This document shows, piece by piece, positions 1 through 7,304 of a stretch of 64,000 bases of DNA. The DNA comes from Bacteroidota bacterium (lineage in GTDB: Bacteria > Bacteroidota > Bacteroidia > Chitinophagales > Chitinophagaceae), in assembly GCA_947452905.1 (NCBI GenBank), contig CANGEP010000003.1, positions 62,001-126,000 on the forward strand. Reading direction: 5' to 3'. Made by a program: the position numbers and the translations under genes. Numbering within the stretch: position 1 is the first letter of the stretch; every line of letters begins with the position of its first letter. Under the pieces are notes generated by a model. The model did no database searches, was not told where the DNA came from, and saw nothing but the letters and a program-made list of their open reading frames with translations.

Positions 1-1902
1 TTGCGGTATCGTGGTATACTTGTCGTCGTTTATTGTTTCAGTCTCTATACCATCGGTTGTTTTTATATTTATATTGTTAAGGGTAAACCCTTTAATATCT
101 AATACGGAGCCCTGGGCCATTACCTGCTCTATGCTTTTAATGATAGTGGTGGGAATAATATTATTTTCTTTGTTATATTTTATTTGTTTCTCCCTGCGTC
201 GATTGGTTTCGTCGATGGTTCTCTGCATGCTTTTGGTAATCTGATCCCCATAAAATATGACACGTCCATTTACATTACGTGCAGCTCGACCCGCCGTTTG
301 TGTAAGAGATTTTTCATTCCTCAAAAAACCCTCTTTATCCGCATCAAGAACCGCTACCAAAGAAACTTCGGGAAGGTCCAATCCCTCTCTTAAAAGGTTT
401 ACACCCACAAGAACATCAATTACACCTAGCCTAAGCTCGCGTAATATTTCGACACGCTCTAGTGCATCAATATCACTATGTATGTATTTTGATTTTATTT
501 GGATGCGTTGTAAAAAACGGTCCATCTCTTCGGCCATTTTTTTAGTAAGCGTAGTTACTAAAACACGATCTCCTTTTTCAACCTGCATGGCAATCTCTTC
601 TAACAAATCATCAATTTGATTTTTAGTTGGGCGCACTTCAATAGGAGGATCTAATAATCCTGTTGGCCTAACCACTTGTTCTACAATTAGGCCGCCGGTT
701 TTTTCTAGTTCGTATTCACCGGGAGTCGCACTTACAAAAATGGATTGACCAATTATGTTTTCAAACTCATTAAAATTAAGGGGACGATTATCCATGGCAC
801 TTGGTAATCGAAAACCATATTCTACTAAATTCATTTTTCTGCTGCGGTCTCCTCCATACATACCACTAATTTGTGGAATGGTTACATGACTTTCGTCTAT
901 TACACATAAAAAATCTTTGGGGAAATAATCTAATAAACAAAAGGGTCTTGAGCCCGGTGTTCGGCGATCAAAAAAACGAGAATAGTTTTCAATACCCGAA
1001 CAATAGCCAAGTTCTCTTATCATTTCAATATCATATTCGACGCGCTCTTTAATTCTTTGTGCTTCGGTGTTTTTTCCAATTTTTTTAAAGTACTCTACTT
1101 GTAATCTCATTTCGTCTTGTACTTCAATTATAATTTCTTGCAACATTTCCTTGGGCGCTAAATATAAATTAGCGGGAAAAATGGCGGCGTTGTCCATAGA
1201 TTCAATTCTTTTTCCAGATTCAATCTCAATACTATCTATGGCCTCAATTTCATCTCCAAAAAAAGTAATCCTATATCCATAATCCACATAGGGCAAACGA
1301 ATATCAACCGTGTCTCCATTGACCCTAAAGGAGCCCCTATCAAACTCTGTTACTGTTCTATGATATAAACTATTAACAAGCGCGTGTAAAAAAGCTTGTC
1401 TGGCGAGCACCATTCCTTTTTGAATTCTTATAATTCCGTTTTCATATTCGGTAGGATTTCCCATACCATAAATACAACTTACACTTGCTACAATAATAAT
1501 ATCTCTGCGGCCGCTTAATAATTGTGCGGTTGCTTGTAAACGAAGTTTGTCTAATTCTTCATTGATGCTTAAATCTTTTTCGATATAAACACCCGAGGTG
1601 GGCAGGTAGGCCTCTGGTTGATAATAATCGTAATAAGAAACAAAATACCCCACAGCATTATCAGGAAAAAACTGTTTAAACTCGCCATAAAGTTGCGCCA
1701 CTAGTGTTTTGTTGTGGGTTAAAACAAGTGTGGGTCTTTGTGTATTTTGAATCAGATTGGCAATGGTAAATGTTTTACCACTTCCTGTAACACCCAAAAG
1801 GGTTTGATATTGTTCGTTATGTAAAACCCCCTCGGTCAACGCGGCAATTGCAGTAGGTTGATCTCCCGAGGGGGTATAATTAGATTGTAACTGAAAGGGC
1901 AT
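1..1902 (-). CDS. uvrB: UvrABC excinuclease subunit B, 3' end cut by the window edge
   Basis: UvrB is the damage-verifying helicase-like subunit of nucleotide excision repair. It is loaded by UvrA and recruits UvrC. I translated the minus strand from an ATG at 1902: the Walker A motif GVTGSGKT is at residues 37-44, the damage-probing beta-hairpin follows (YFVSYYDYYQPEAYLP), and the C-terminal helicase motifs are present (LREGLDLPEVSLVAVLDADK; TQTAGRAARN). Frame is kept at the points I checked. The 634 codons present compare with about 670 in the family, so the missing part is probably the C-terminal UVR domain. The start is 15 bp after the M28 peptidase stop, so it is likely the last gene of that minus-strand operon. 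The family call is secure. Confidence 0.96.
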   Translation of the reverse strand, partial: MPFQLQSNYTPSGDQPTAIAALTEGVLHNEQYQTLLGVTGSGKTFTIANLIQNTQRPTLVLTHNKTLVAQLYGEFKQFFPDNAVGYFVSYYDYYQPEAYLPTSGVYIEKDLSINEELDKLRLQATAQLLSGRRDIIIVASVSCIYGMGNPTEYENGIIRIQKGMVLARQAFLHALVNSLYHRTVTEFDRGSFRVNGDTVDIRLPYVDYGYRITFFGDEIEAIDSIEIESGKRIESMDNAAIFPANLYLAPKEMLQEIIIEVQDEMRLQVEYFKKIGKNTEAQRIKERVEYDIEMIRELGYCSGIENYSRFFDRRTPGSRPFCLLDYFPKDFLCVIDESHVTIPQISGMYGGDRSRKMNLVEYGFRLPSAMDNRPLNFNEFENIIGQSIFVSATPGEYELEKTGGLIVEQVVRPTGLLDPPIEVRPTKNQIDDLLEEIAMQVEKGDRVLVTTLTKKMAEEMDRFLQRIQIKSKYIHSDIDALERVEILRELRLGVIDVLVGVNLLREGLDLPEVSLVAVLDADKEGFLRNEKSLTQTAGRAARNVNGRVIFYGDQITKSMQRTIDETNRRREKQIKYNKENNIIPTTIIKSIEQVMAQGSVLDIKGFTLNNINIKTTDGIETETINDDKYTTIPQ

Positions 1903-1917
1903 ACGCAAATTTACATG

Positions 1918-4119
1918 CTATAAAGCATCTAAATACGAAGAAAGTTTTTCAATACTATTAGCTACTTCCTTTATTTGCGAGGTCGCTTCTTTCCAATTCT
2001 TTTGTTCAATCGCCTCTCTCACACCTGGAACTGTTTTAACACCATAGCCTGTATAAAAACCTGGTGCATAAATTGTGTGCTTAAACCATGGTCTACGTGG
2101 AAGACCCGTCTCTGATAAAAGCTTTTGTTCGGCGGTATAAATTTTTGCGTTTAATACAATTAATGCTGCCGGGTCTGCGCTTGCTTTTTTATCTTCTACA
2201 TGTGCTGCTGCTTTTTCTAATTTAGCCAAAGCGTTTTGGATGGCCGAAAAATCAACATAGGGAACTTCAGCAACATTTTTTGGTTTGGCAAGTGCCTCTG
2301 TTGGATCGCCGGCATAGTCGTATGCTTTTTTAGATACCATTTCGTTTTCGATAGCAGTTTTTTCTCTTAATTGATCTACATTATTTATTAGCTCGTTGAT
2401 ATATCCCTTTATAGTGCTGTGTAAAACTCTATAATCAAAGGGTAATACATCGGCGTCGGCAAGTCTTAGAGAAACCCTACCAGCTGTTTGTGCTAGTGTT
2501 ACACCATAAGTAAAACTAGGGTCTTTAAAACGACGATACATATCATAAGAATCATAAATAGAGTGATACTCTCCTCCCTCGTCTTCTCCTCCGTATCCAA
2601 TATTTAAAGAGGGTACGCCTAGGTGTTGAATAAAGGAAGAATAATCAGAACCCGAACCCATGGCAGCGAGTGGATAATTGGTAGCGTTAAAAGCTTCTTT
2701 TTTAGCGGCAGTAGTTGTGGCGTTTGTTGCTTTTGATGCTTTTGCTCTTTCAAAAACAGTAACACCCGTTTGTGGATCTATTACTGTTTTGCTTATTTCG
2801 GTGATTAATGGTGAGAAAGCGTGTGAGCCCTCTACCCCTAAAAAGCCTCTTCCGTTGCCATCTGAATTAATATAGGCTACCGCTTTTTGTTGTAGTTCTG
2901 CTGCATGATCTTCGACCCACTCTGTAGAGCCCATTAGTCCGGGCTCTTCGGCGTCCCAAGCACAATACACTAATGTTCTTTTGGGTCTCCATCCTTGTTT
3001 TAATAATTCCCCAATAGCCATGGCTTCTTCTAATTCAGCCGCCATTCCACTAATGGGGTCCGCGGCTCCATTTACCCAACCATCATGGTGGTTTCCCCTA
3101 ATAACCCATTGATCTGGAAATTCTGAACCCTTGATGGTGGCAATTACATTTATACCTGGTCTTAACTTCCAATCAAAAGCTAATTTTAAATGAACACTAG
3201 ATTTACTAGGTCCAATATGGTAGGTAAAGGGGAGTCCGCCCACCCAGTTTTTGGGAGCTACTGGACCAGCCATATCTTTTAATAAGGGGGTAGCGTCTCC
3301 ATAACTAATAGGTAGTACGGGTATTTTTAATAAGTTCTCTGCTTGATTGTGATCCACCCTAGGCGCGTTTGTAGTAGATGCGATATTGGGGGTGGTAGGA
3401 TCTCCAGGATAAATTACCATGTCCATTATAGAGCCCCTTTGAACAGTTTGGTCGTTTTTAAAAGCGCCAATTGGATATTCATCTCCAGCCCCATAACCAT
3501 CGTCAATAGGATCAGAATAAATTAAACACCCAATGGCACCGTGTTCTTGAGCCACTTTGGGTTTAATACCTCTCCAACTACGACCATATTTAGCAATTAC
3601 AATTTTACCTTTAACATCAATACCGTATTTTGCTAGTGTTTCATAATCTTCTGGTAAACCATAATTTACAAAAACCAGTTGAGCGTTAACATCTCCATCG
3701 GCGCTCCAGCAATTATAGGTGGGTAATTGATCGGTTTGTCCCGAAGTGGCGTCCTCTTTTAATGGAGTTTCTTTTAGTTTAGCTTTGTAATTTGTGGCAC
3801 CCGACATTTCAAGTTGTCTTGTGATGGGCATTGGAAACATTAATTGATATACTTCTGTTTTAGTATCCCAACCCGCATCTTTAAAAACTTTTACAATTTG
3901 GTCAGAAACAAATTTTCCACCCGCAGATCCAACATGATGAGGAACAGATGATAATAATTTAATATTTTCTCCTACGCGTTTAGCGTTTAGTTGCGCATCA
4001 AATATTTTTTCTGTTTTTAGTTCTTTGTCGCTGTTTTTAAAACCCAAAATGTTTTGCGCTTGGGTATTAATAAATAAAAAACAGGCAGAAAAAAACAAAA
4101 TACTTTTATTGTTTTTCAT
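1918..4119 (-). CDS. Secreted M28 zinc peptidase, glutamate carboxypeptidase II / transferrin-receptor-like
   Basis: A 733-residue exported peptidase. It has an N-terminal signal peptide (hydrophobic run FFSACFLFINTQAQ); a PA domain around residues 150-290 (VKGKIVIAKYGRSWRGIKP); an M28 catalytic domain around 330-560 with zinc-site signatures GNHHDGWVNGAADPISG, AWDAEEPGLMGS and YHSIYDSYD; and a C-terminal helical TFR-like dimerisation domain. This is the layout of NAALADase/PSMA-type carboxypeptidases, which remove C-terminal Glu or Asp from peptides; the actual substrate here is inferred. It lies 12 bp after mgsA and 15 bp before uvrB, apparently cotranscribed with both. Confidence 0.9.
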   Translation of the reverse strand: MKNNKSILFFSACFLFINTQAQNILGFKNSDKELKTEKIFDAQLNAKRVGENIKLLSSVPHHVGSAGGKFVSDQIVKVFKDAGWDTKTEVYQLMFPMPITRQLEMSGATNYKAKLKETPLKEDATSGQTDQLPTYNCWSADGDVNAQLVFVNYGLPEDYETLAKYGIDVKGKIVIAKYGRSWRGIKPKVAQEHGAIGCLIYSDPIDDGYGAGDEYPIGAFKNDQTVQRGSIMDMVIYPGDPTTPNIASTTNAPRVDHNQAENLLKIPVLPISYGDATPLLKDMAGPVAPKNWVGGLPFTYHIGPSKSSVHLKLAFDWKLRPGINVIATIKGSEFPDQWVIRGNHHDGWVNGAADPISGMAAELEEAMAIGELLKQGWRPKRTLVYCAWDAEEPGLMGSTEWVEDHAAELQQKAVAYINSDGNGRGFLGVEGSHAFSPLITEISKTVIDPQTGVTVFERAKASKATNATTTAAKKEAFNATNYPLAAMGSGSDYSSFIQHLGVPSLNIGYGGEDEGGEYHSIYDSYDMYRRFKDPSFTYGVTLAQTAGRVSLRLADADVLPFDYRVLHSTIKGYINELINNVDQLREKTAIENEMVSKKAYDYAGDPTEALAKPKNVAEVPYVDFSAIQNALAKLEKAAAHVEDKKASADPAALIVLNAKIYTAEQKLLSETGLPRRPWFKHTIYAPGFYTGYGVKTVPGVREAIEQKNWKEATSQIKEVANSIEKLSSYLDAL

Positions 4120-4131
4120 ATATAGTCTTTA

Positions 4132-4587
4132 TTAAATTTTTCTTGTTAAATATTGTGTGTAATCTGGAAGCTTGTATTCATATTCGTCTTGCATAAAACG
4201 AGATGTCATTAAAAAATCGGCGGTGGTTCTATCACAAGCCATTGGAAGGTTCCAAGCTACCGCTAATCTTAATAATGCTTTTACGTCGCTATCGTGTGGC
4301 TGTGCCTCCATTGGATCAAAAAAGAAAAATACAACATCAATATCTCCCGTGGCGATCATGGCACCAATTTGTTGGTCACCGCCTAAAGGACCGCTTAGTA
4401 GTTTTACCACTGGTTGGTCAAGGGCTTCTTCTATTAATTTTCCTGTGGTGCCTGTTGCTACTAAAGAGTGTTTTGATAAAGCAACTTTATTGTGTATTGC
4501 CCATTCTATTAAATCTTTCTTTTTATTATCATGCGCAATGAGTGCAATTTTTTTTCTCTTTTCAAGTTTTCTTATGGCCGTGCTCAT
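4132..4587 (-). CDS. mgsA: Methylglyoxal synthase
   Basis: Converts dihydroxyacetone phosphate to methylglyoxal and phosphate, the entry to the methylglyoxal bypass of lower glycolysis. At 151 residues it is full length. The diagnostic GPLGGDQQIGAMI motif puts an Asp at residue 71, the same number as the catalytic Asp of the E. coli enzyme. His19 and His98 (QPHDSD), both active-site positions in that family, are also present. It begins 14 bp after the acyltransferase gene and ends 12 bp before the M28 peptidase gene. Nothing suggests a functional link with these neighbours beyond co-transcription. Confidence 0.96.
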   Translation of the reverse strand: MSTAIRKLEKRKKIALIAHDNKKKDLIEWAIHNKVALSKHSLVATGTTGKLIEEALDQPVVKLLSGPLGGDQQIGAMIATGDIDVVFFFFDPMEAQPHDSDVKALLRLAVAWNLPMACDRTTADFLMTSRFMQDEYEYKLPDYTQYLTRKI

Positions 4588-4601
4588 GGTGATTTATATT
4601 T

Positions 4602-5474
4602 TTATTCAATACCTTGTTTGCTAATAATAGGAATTGCTACTAATATACAAAATATTATTGGTAGAGAAAGGCCTATCAGATTAAGTAATATAAAAATTAG
4701 GCATAAAAAAATTGGATAGGTAAAAAATAAAAGAGCAAACAAAATAGAATCATAAAAAACGGTTCCTTTAGTTTTTTTATTTACAATCAGTAGTATAGGA
4801 TAAAAAGAAAAAAGGTGTAAATAATAAAGGGGTGTTTTTATTATTTTGGTTTCGGTAGTAGGAATTAAAATATTTTCATTTAAAATAGTGGCTACTTTTT
4901 GATTAAACAATACCCTATCTTTTGCCGTAATAATGATAGGAATATTAATAAAGTTTACAAGAGAAATGTTTACTTTTTTTCCTATTCCCCTAAAGTTATT
5001 ATAGGCGATTGCGGCAATGTGTATTTTAGGATTAGTTTTTTTAGCCTGTATTCTTTCAATTATTCTACTTGTTCCTTTTTTAAATGGCTGTATTTCGTTT
5101 TTATTAATACAAACCCCTTCGATAAAAATTAAAACAGCTTCTTCCTTTTCTAATAATTCGGTGGCTTTATTAAAAGCATACTCGTTAAGGTGTAAAAATT
5201 GTTTCCCCTCTCTTTGTCTATACACTGGAATCATATTTAATAAACCCAATAAAAACCGGTGATGTTTTTTAGTGAATATATCCCCTCTTGCTAAAAAATG
5301 AATTCTACGTTTATATTGTGCTCCTATTATAATGGCATCTAAAAAAGAATTGGGGTGGTTGGCAATAATTAATAAGGGACCCTTTGTTTTTAATAATGAT
5401 TTATTATTCACATTTACATCCGCACAAAATATCCAAAGCGCAGCTCTAATAAATAATTTTAAAATATAGATCAA
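4602..5474 (-). CDS. PlsC-like lysophospholipid/glycerolipid acyltransferase
   Basis: A 290-residue membrane-bound acyltransferase. The catalytic block is NHPNSFLDA at residues 39-47 (His40, Asp46). The His-Asp spacing is one longer than the HxxxxD of classical PlsC, a form seen in GPAT-like and many Bacteroidota members. The acyl-acceptor motif is FIEGVCINKNEIQPFKKGT. Two or three hydrophobic segments fill residues 205-285. It probably acylates glycerol-3-phosphate or a lysophospholipid; the substrate is not determinable. The only usable start is TTG at 5474, since an in-frame stop lies just upstream and no ATG precedes the catalytic motif. A run of nine A lies just before the start, next to the recA terminator. 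Confidence 0.85.
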   Translation of the reverse strand: MIYILKLFIRAALWIFCADVNVNNKSLLKTKGPLLIIANHPNSFLDAIIIGAQYKRRIHFLARGDIFTKKHHRFLLGLLNMIPVYRQREGKQFLHLNEYAFNKATELLEKEEAVLIFIEGVCINKNEIQPFKKGTSRIIERIQAKKTNPKIHIAAIAYNNFRGIGKKVNISLVNFINIPIIITAKDRVLFNQKVATILNENILIPTTETKIIKTPLYYLHLFSFYPILLIVNKKTKGTVFYDSILFALLFFTYPIFLCLIFILLNLIGLSLPIIFCILVAIPIISKQGIE

Positions 5475-5493
5475 TCTTTTTTTTTATAAATAT

Positions 5494-5522
5494 AAAAAAA
5501 CCGCACCATATTATGATGCGGT
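5494..5522 (-). terminator. Intrinsic terminator of recA
   Basis: Arms 5500-5508 and 5514-5522 (ACCGCACCA / TGATGCGGT on the plus strand) pair with one wobble. On the minus strand the hairpin is followed by seven T (5500-5494). It sits 38 bp beyond the recA stop and separates recA from the acyltransferase operon. Confidence 0.85.
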
Positions 5523-5560
5523 CTGTACCTACTAACCTTAAAAAACAAGTTTAAACTTTT

Positions 5561-6577
5561 TTACTTTGCGGCTTCTTCTACTTTTGCAGCAATTTTTGCT
5601 CTTATTTTAGCTTCTATTTCATTAGCCATTTCTGGATTATCATGTAAAATTGTTTTTACAGAATCCCTTCCTTGACCAAGTTTATTTCCTTCATAACTAA
5701 ACCAGGAACCGCTTTTATTAATTATTTCTAATTCAACACCCATATCAATTATTTCTCCAATTTTACTGATACCCTCTCCAAATATTATTTCAAATTCTGC
5801 TGCTCTAAAAGGAGGGGCTACTTTATTTTTCACCACTTTTACTTTTACTCTATTTCCTATGGCTTCATCACCATCTTTAATTTGTGCCATTCTTCTAATA
5901 TCTAAACGAACCGACGCATAAAACTTTAATGCATTTCCTCCTGTTGTTGTTTCTGGGTTTCCAAACATAACACCAATTTTTTCACGTAACTGATTAATAA
6001 AAATACATACTGTTCCTGTTTTATTAATTGTAGCCGTTAATTTTCTTAATGCTTGTGACATTAAACGTGCATGTAAACCCATTTTAGAATCCCCCATTTC
6101 TCCTTCTAATTCACTCTTTGGAACTAAGGCTGCTACAGAATCAATCACCACTACATCAATAGCTCCTGATAATATTAATCGATCTGCAATTTCTAAAGCT
6201 TGTTCTCCATAGTCTGGTTGAGATACTAATAAATTATCAACATCAACTCCTAATTTTTTAGCATACGCACTATCAAAAGCATGTTCTGCATCAATAATTG
6301 CACACATTCCACCTTTTTTTTGTGCTTCTGCAATAACATGTATTGCTACCGTTGTTTTACCAGAAGATTCTGGTCCATATATTTCTATTATTCTACCTTT
6401 TGGTAAACCACCAATTCCTAATGCTGTGTCTAAACCAATTGATCCAGTTGATATAACTTCTTGTGGTTCTTGACTTCTTTCATTCATCATCATTACACTT
6501 CCTTTCCCATAATCTTTGTCGATTTTATCGATGGTTAATTTTAGTGCTTTTAATTTTTCTGCGTTGGCGTTACTCAT
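5561..6577 (-). CDS. recA: Recombinase RecA
   Basis: DNA-dependent ATPase that forms filaments on single-stranded DNA, pairs homologous strands and drives any LexA-type repressor cleavage. At 338 residues it is normal length. The Walker A GPESSGKT is at residues 68-75; the loop region [20 protein letters not shown] and the strongly conserved [21 protein letters not shown] follow. No intein or frameshift. It is transcribed alone: a hairpin terminator lies downstream, and upstream is a long intergenic region with a TATCTTTA element (6612-6619) and a palindrome (6638-6652). Confidence 0.98.
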   Translation of the reverse strand: MSNANAEKLKALKLTIDKIDKDYGKGSVMMMNERSQEPQEVISTGSIGLDTALGIGGLPKGRIIEIYGPESSGKTTVAIHVIAEAQKKGGMCAIIDAEHAFDSAYAKKLGVDVDNLLVSQPDYGEQALEIADRLILSGAIDVVVIDSVAALVPKSELEGEMGDSKMGLHARLMSQALRKLTATINKTGTVCIFINQLREKIGVMFGNPETTTGGNALKFYASVRLDIRRMAQIKDGDEAIGNRVKVKVVKNKVAPPFRAAEFEIIFGEGISKIGEIIDMGVELEIINKSGSWFSYEGNKLGQGRDSVKTILHDNPEMANEIEAKIRAKIAAKVEEAAK

Positions 6578-6611
6578 GGTTAGTCGTTTTATGTTTTCTT
6601 TAATATTTATG

Positions 6612-6619
6612 TAAAGATA
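6612..6619 (-). promoter_or_regulatory. Probable recA -7 element
   Basis: On the minus strand this reads TATCTTTA, seven of eight matches to the Bacteroidota -7 consensus TAnnTTTG. It lies 35 bp upstream of the recA ATG, giving a short leader. The palindrome at 6638-6652 lies where a -33 element would be expected. Confidence 0.45.
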
Positions 6620-6637
6620 GGGATAAATTGTTAATAA

Positions 6638-6652
6638 ACTAAAATATTTAGT
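6638..6652. promoter_or_regulatory. Palindrome overlapping the recA -33 region
   Basis: ACTAAA-ATA-TTTAGT is a perfect palindrome with 6-bp arms and a 3-bp centre. Its position relative to the predicted recA -7 element fits an operator. No regulator is identifiable from the window. Confidence 0.35.
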
Positions 6653-6695
6653 ATTTTATTGCTAATTTGGTTAGTAGTATTTATTTAAATTTTAT

Positions 6696-6720
6696 TAAAT
6701 TATTGATTATCAATAATTTA
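6696..6720. repeat. Perfect inverted repeat, 12-bp arms, 1-nt centre
   Basis: The arms TAAATTATTGAT (6696-6707) and ATCAATAATTTA (6709-6720) are exact reverse complements around T6708. There is no T-run on either side, so it is not a standard terminator. It may be a protein-binding site or a cruciform-prone element in the recA/PpiD intergenic region. Confidence 0.6.
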
Positions 6721-7130
6721 TGTTTTTAGTATTTTTTTAGTATTTTTATTATAATCAATTTTTTGGCTTTTACTCTACGCTTTAGAACTGCTTTTTGAAT
6801 AGAGAATAAAAGTACTGGTTTTTAATACAGCTAGCTAATTGTGTTTAATTTATACTCTGTTAATTACTTTGGTAGTATTAACTTATAATACATTTATATA
6901 AATAAACTAATACTATTACCACTGTTAATATCTTAATATCTTATTTACTAACATCTTCTTTTATTCATTATTATCTTCTTAAATGTAAGTACAGTAAGAC
7001 TTTTAAAGTATTTTGAATATTTTTTATTTTTCAAATAACAGGTTATGAACTGTTAATTAACGGGTATAATTATAGGAATTTTACATAAAAACTACTGTTT
7101 TTTACTTTTCCTATTTTGTTTATACTTTAC

Positions 7131-7189
7131 TTATGCAGATTTATTCACTTGTTTTTAGGGTTTATCCACTAAAATTTTATTTATACACC
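7131..7189 (+). promoter_or_regulatory. Cluster of four DnaA-box-like 9-mers
   Basis: TTATGCAGA (7131), TTATTCACT (7141), TTATCCACT (7162) and TTATACACC (7181) each differ by one base from the DnaA-box consensus TTATNCACA. All lie in the same orientation, with start-to-start spacings of 10, 21 and 19 bp, roughly whole helical turns. They abut the AT-rich region to their left. A chance cluster in AT-rich DNA cannot be excluded without a background count. Confidence 0.4.
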
Positions 7190-7276
7190 CTGTTATTGTG
7201 TATTTTTTTACTAGGTTTTTAATAAAAATACCTTGTTTAATTAAGTATTGACAGGTGTTTAGTTAAAAGAATCCAT

Positions 7277-7284
7277 TATTTTTG
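7277..7284 (+). promoter_or_regulatory. Probable -7 element of the PpiD-like gene
   Basis: TATTTTTG matches TAnnTTTG exactly and ends 20 bp before the ATG at 7305. A TTGACA lies at 7248-7253, 23 bp upstream, and could serve as the distal element. Confidence 0.45.
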
Positions 7285-7304
7285 CCATCCTATAATTATA
7301 GTAT

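Larger units (their letters stand above)
6578..7304. other. 727-bp AT-rich intergenic region between recA and the PpiD-like gene; candidate origin of replication
   Basis: This is the only long non-coding stretch in an otherwise very compact window, and it lies between divergent genes. I found no convincing ORF or structured RNA in it. It contains a recA promoter-like element, a 15-bp palindrome, three copies of TTTAGTATTTT (6647, 6725, 6736, the last two in tandem), a perfect 12-bp-arm inverted repeat (6696-6720), and four co-oriented DnaA-box-like 9-mers (7131-7189). Long AT-rich DNA next to ordered DnaA-like boxes is the usual make-up of a bacterial oriC, but neither dnaA nor dnaN is visible, so this remains a hypothesis. 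Confidence 0.4.

Noticed and set aside
4172..4624. Plus-strand open frame opposite mgsA
   Set aside because: It is antisense to a clear methylglyoxal synthase and has no family resemblance or promoter of its own; similar antisense frames occur throughout the window.
7248..7253. TTGACA as a sigma-70-type -35 box
   Set aside because: The spacing to TATTTTTG is 23 bp and Bacteroidota use a different primary sigma consensus, so it is not reported as a separate promoter.
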